DNA of 6,899 bases from Maribacter sp. (lineage in GTDB: Bacteria; Bacteroidota; Bacteroidia; Flavobacteriales; Flavobacteriaceae), in contig JAHHKH010000275.1 in NCBI GenBank assembly GCA_018679695.1, positions 1 to 6,899 of the forward strand, read 5' to 3'. Below the pieces are notes generated by a model, which was given only the letters and a program-made list of their open reading frames with translations, was not told the DNA's origin and did not search any database. The first letter of the stretch is position 1; the number at the start of each line of letters is the position of its first letter. Shown one piece after another: positions 6,681-6,899 of this stretch. The position numbers and the translations under genes were made by a program.

Positions 6681-6899
6681 CTAACCAAGTAATTTGGCCA
6701 CATCTTTGGCAAAATAACTGGCAATGATATTCGCCCCGGCCCTTTTTATGGCTAAAAGTTGCTCCATCATTACGGCATCATGGTCTAACCACCCTTTTTC
6801 CGCAGCGGCCTTTAGCATCGCATATTCCCCTGAAACTTGATAAACAGCAACGGGTACGTCAACTTCATTTCGTATTTCACGAACTATATCCAAATAGGC
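6681..6899 (-). CDS. hemB: Delta-aminolevulinic acid dehydratase (porphobilinogen synthase), C-terminal fragment
   Basis: The minus-strand frame is open to the right edge, so only the last 72 residues are present, of a usual length of about 325. The enzyme condenses two 5-aminolevulinate molecules to porphobilinogen in the cytoplasmic haem/tetrapyrrole pathway. The fragment begins AYLDIVREI and contains VYQVSGEYAMLKAAAEKG and LLAIKRAGANIIASYFAKD, which match the conserved C-terminal region of HemB (YQVSGEY, IKRAGA and SYFA-D blocks). The Schiff-base lysines lie upstream and are not in the window. The TTG codon at 6893 encodes an internal leucine and is not a start. The gene runs into the serine hydrolase gene after a 69-base gap. 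That gap has no strong terminator, so readthrough is possible. Confidence 0.93.
   Translation of the reverse strand, partial: AYLDIVREIRNEVDVPVAVYQVSGEYAMLKAAAEKGWLDHDAVMMEQLLAIKRAGANIIASYFAKDVAKLLG

Noticed and set aside
1..6899. Mobile element, phage, defence system, CRISPR array or RNA gene
   Set aside because: No transposase, integrase, terminal repeats, regularly spaced repeats, cloverleaf-like sequence or defence-type nuclease cluster was seen. The exonuclease and alkyltransferase are of ordinary DNA-maintenance types.

Overview
The window looks like an ordinary chromosomal segment of a bacterium of the phylum Bacteroidetes, most likely a marine member of the Flavobacteriaceae. This is inferred from the AT-leaning sequence, the lack of clear Shine-Dalgarno sites, the DUF4153 membrane protein, the PolB-type stand-alone exonuclease, the short CNNM/CBS protein, and a serine hydrolase resembling the C-terminal half of Bacteroidetes GH3-hydrolase fusions. 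No mobile element, phage gene, tRNA, rRNA or CRISPR array is visible, and nothing suggests recent horizontal transfer.

Layout: one gene fragment on the plus strand enters from the left edge (the C-terminal part of an endonuclease/exonuclease/phosphatase family protein, ending at 446). Everything else is on the minus strand. Reading in the direction of minus-strand transcription (right to left) there are two blocks. Block A starts outside the window with hemB (tail at 6681-6899), then a secreted serine hydrolase (5283-6611), a CNNM-CBS membrane protein (4121-5242) and an O6-alkylguanine-DNA alkyltransferase (3648-4121). The last two genes share one base (TAATG). A 262-base non-coding gap follows (3386-3647), rich in inverted repeats. 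Block B is a DUF4153 polytopic membrane protein (1589-3385), a PolB-like 3'-5' exonuclease (874-1587) one base downstream, and a 130-residue protein of unknown function (462-854) 19 bases further on. Block B converges on the plus-strand gene, with only 15 bases between the two stop codons.

No single pathway unites the genes. Block A mixes tetrapyrrole synthesis, cell-envelope hydrolysis, probable divalent-cation handling and direct repair of alkylated DNA. Block B pairs a membrane protein with a DNA-processing nuclease and an unknown small protein. Three genes bear on nucleic acid or phosphoester chemistry: the alkyltransferase, the exonuclease and the EEP protein, whose substrate is unknown. 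I see no convincing undescribed system. The points most worth checking are a C-terminal beta-clamp-like motif on the alkyltransferase, the structured non-coding gap, the unknown protein beside the exonuclease, and a non-canonical YSG motif in the serine hydrolase.
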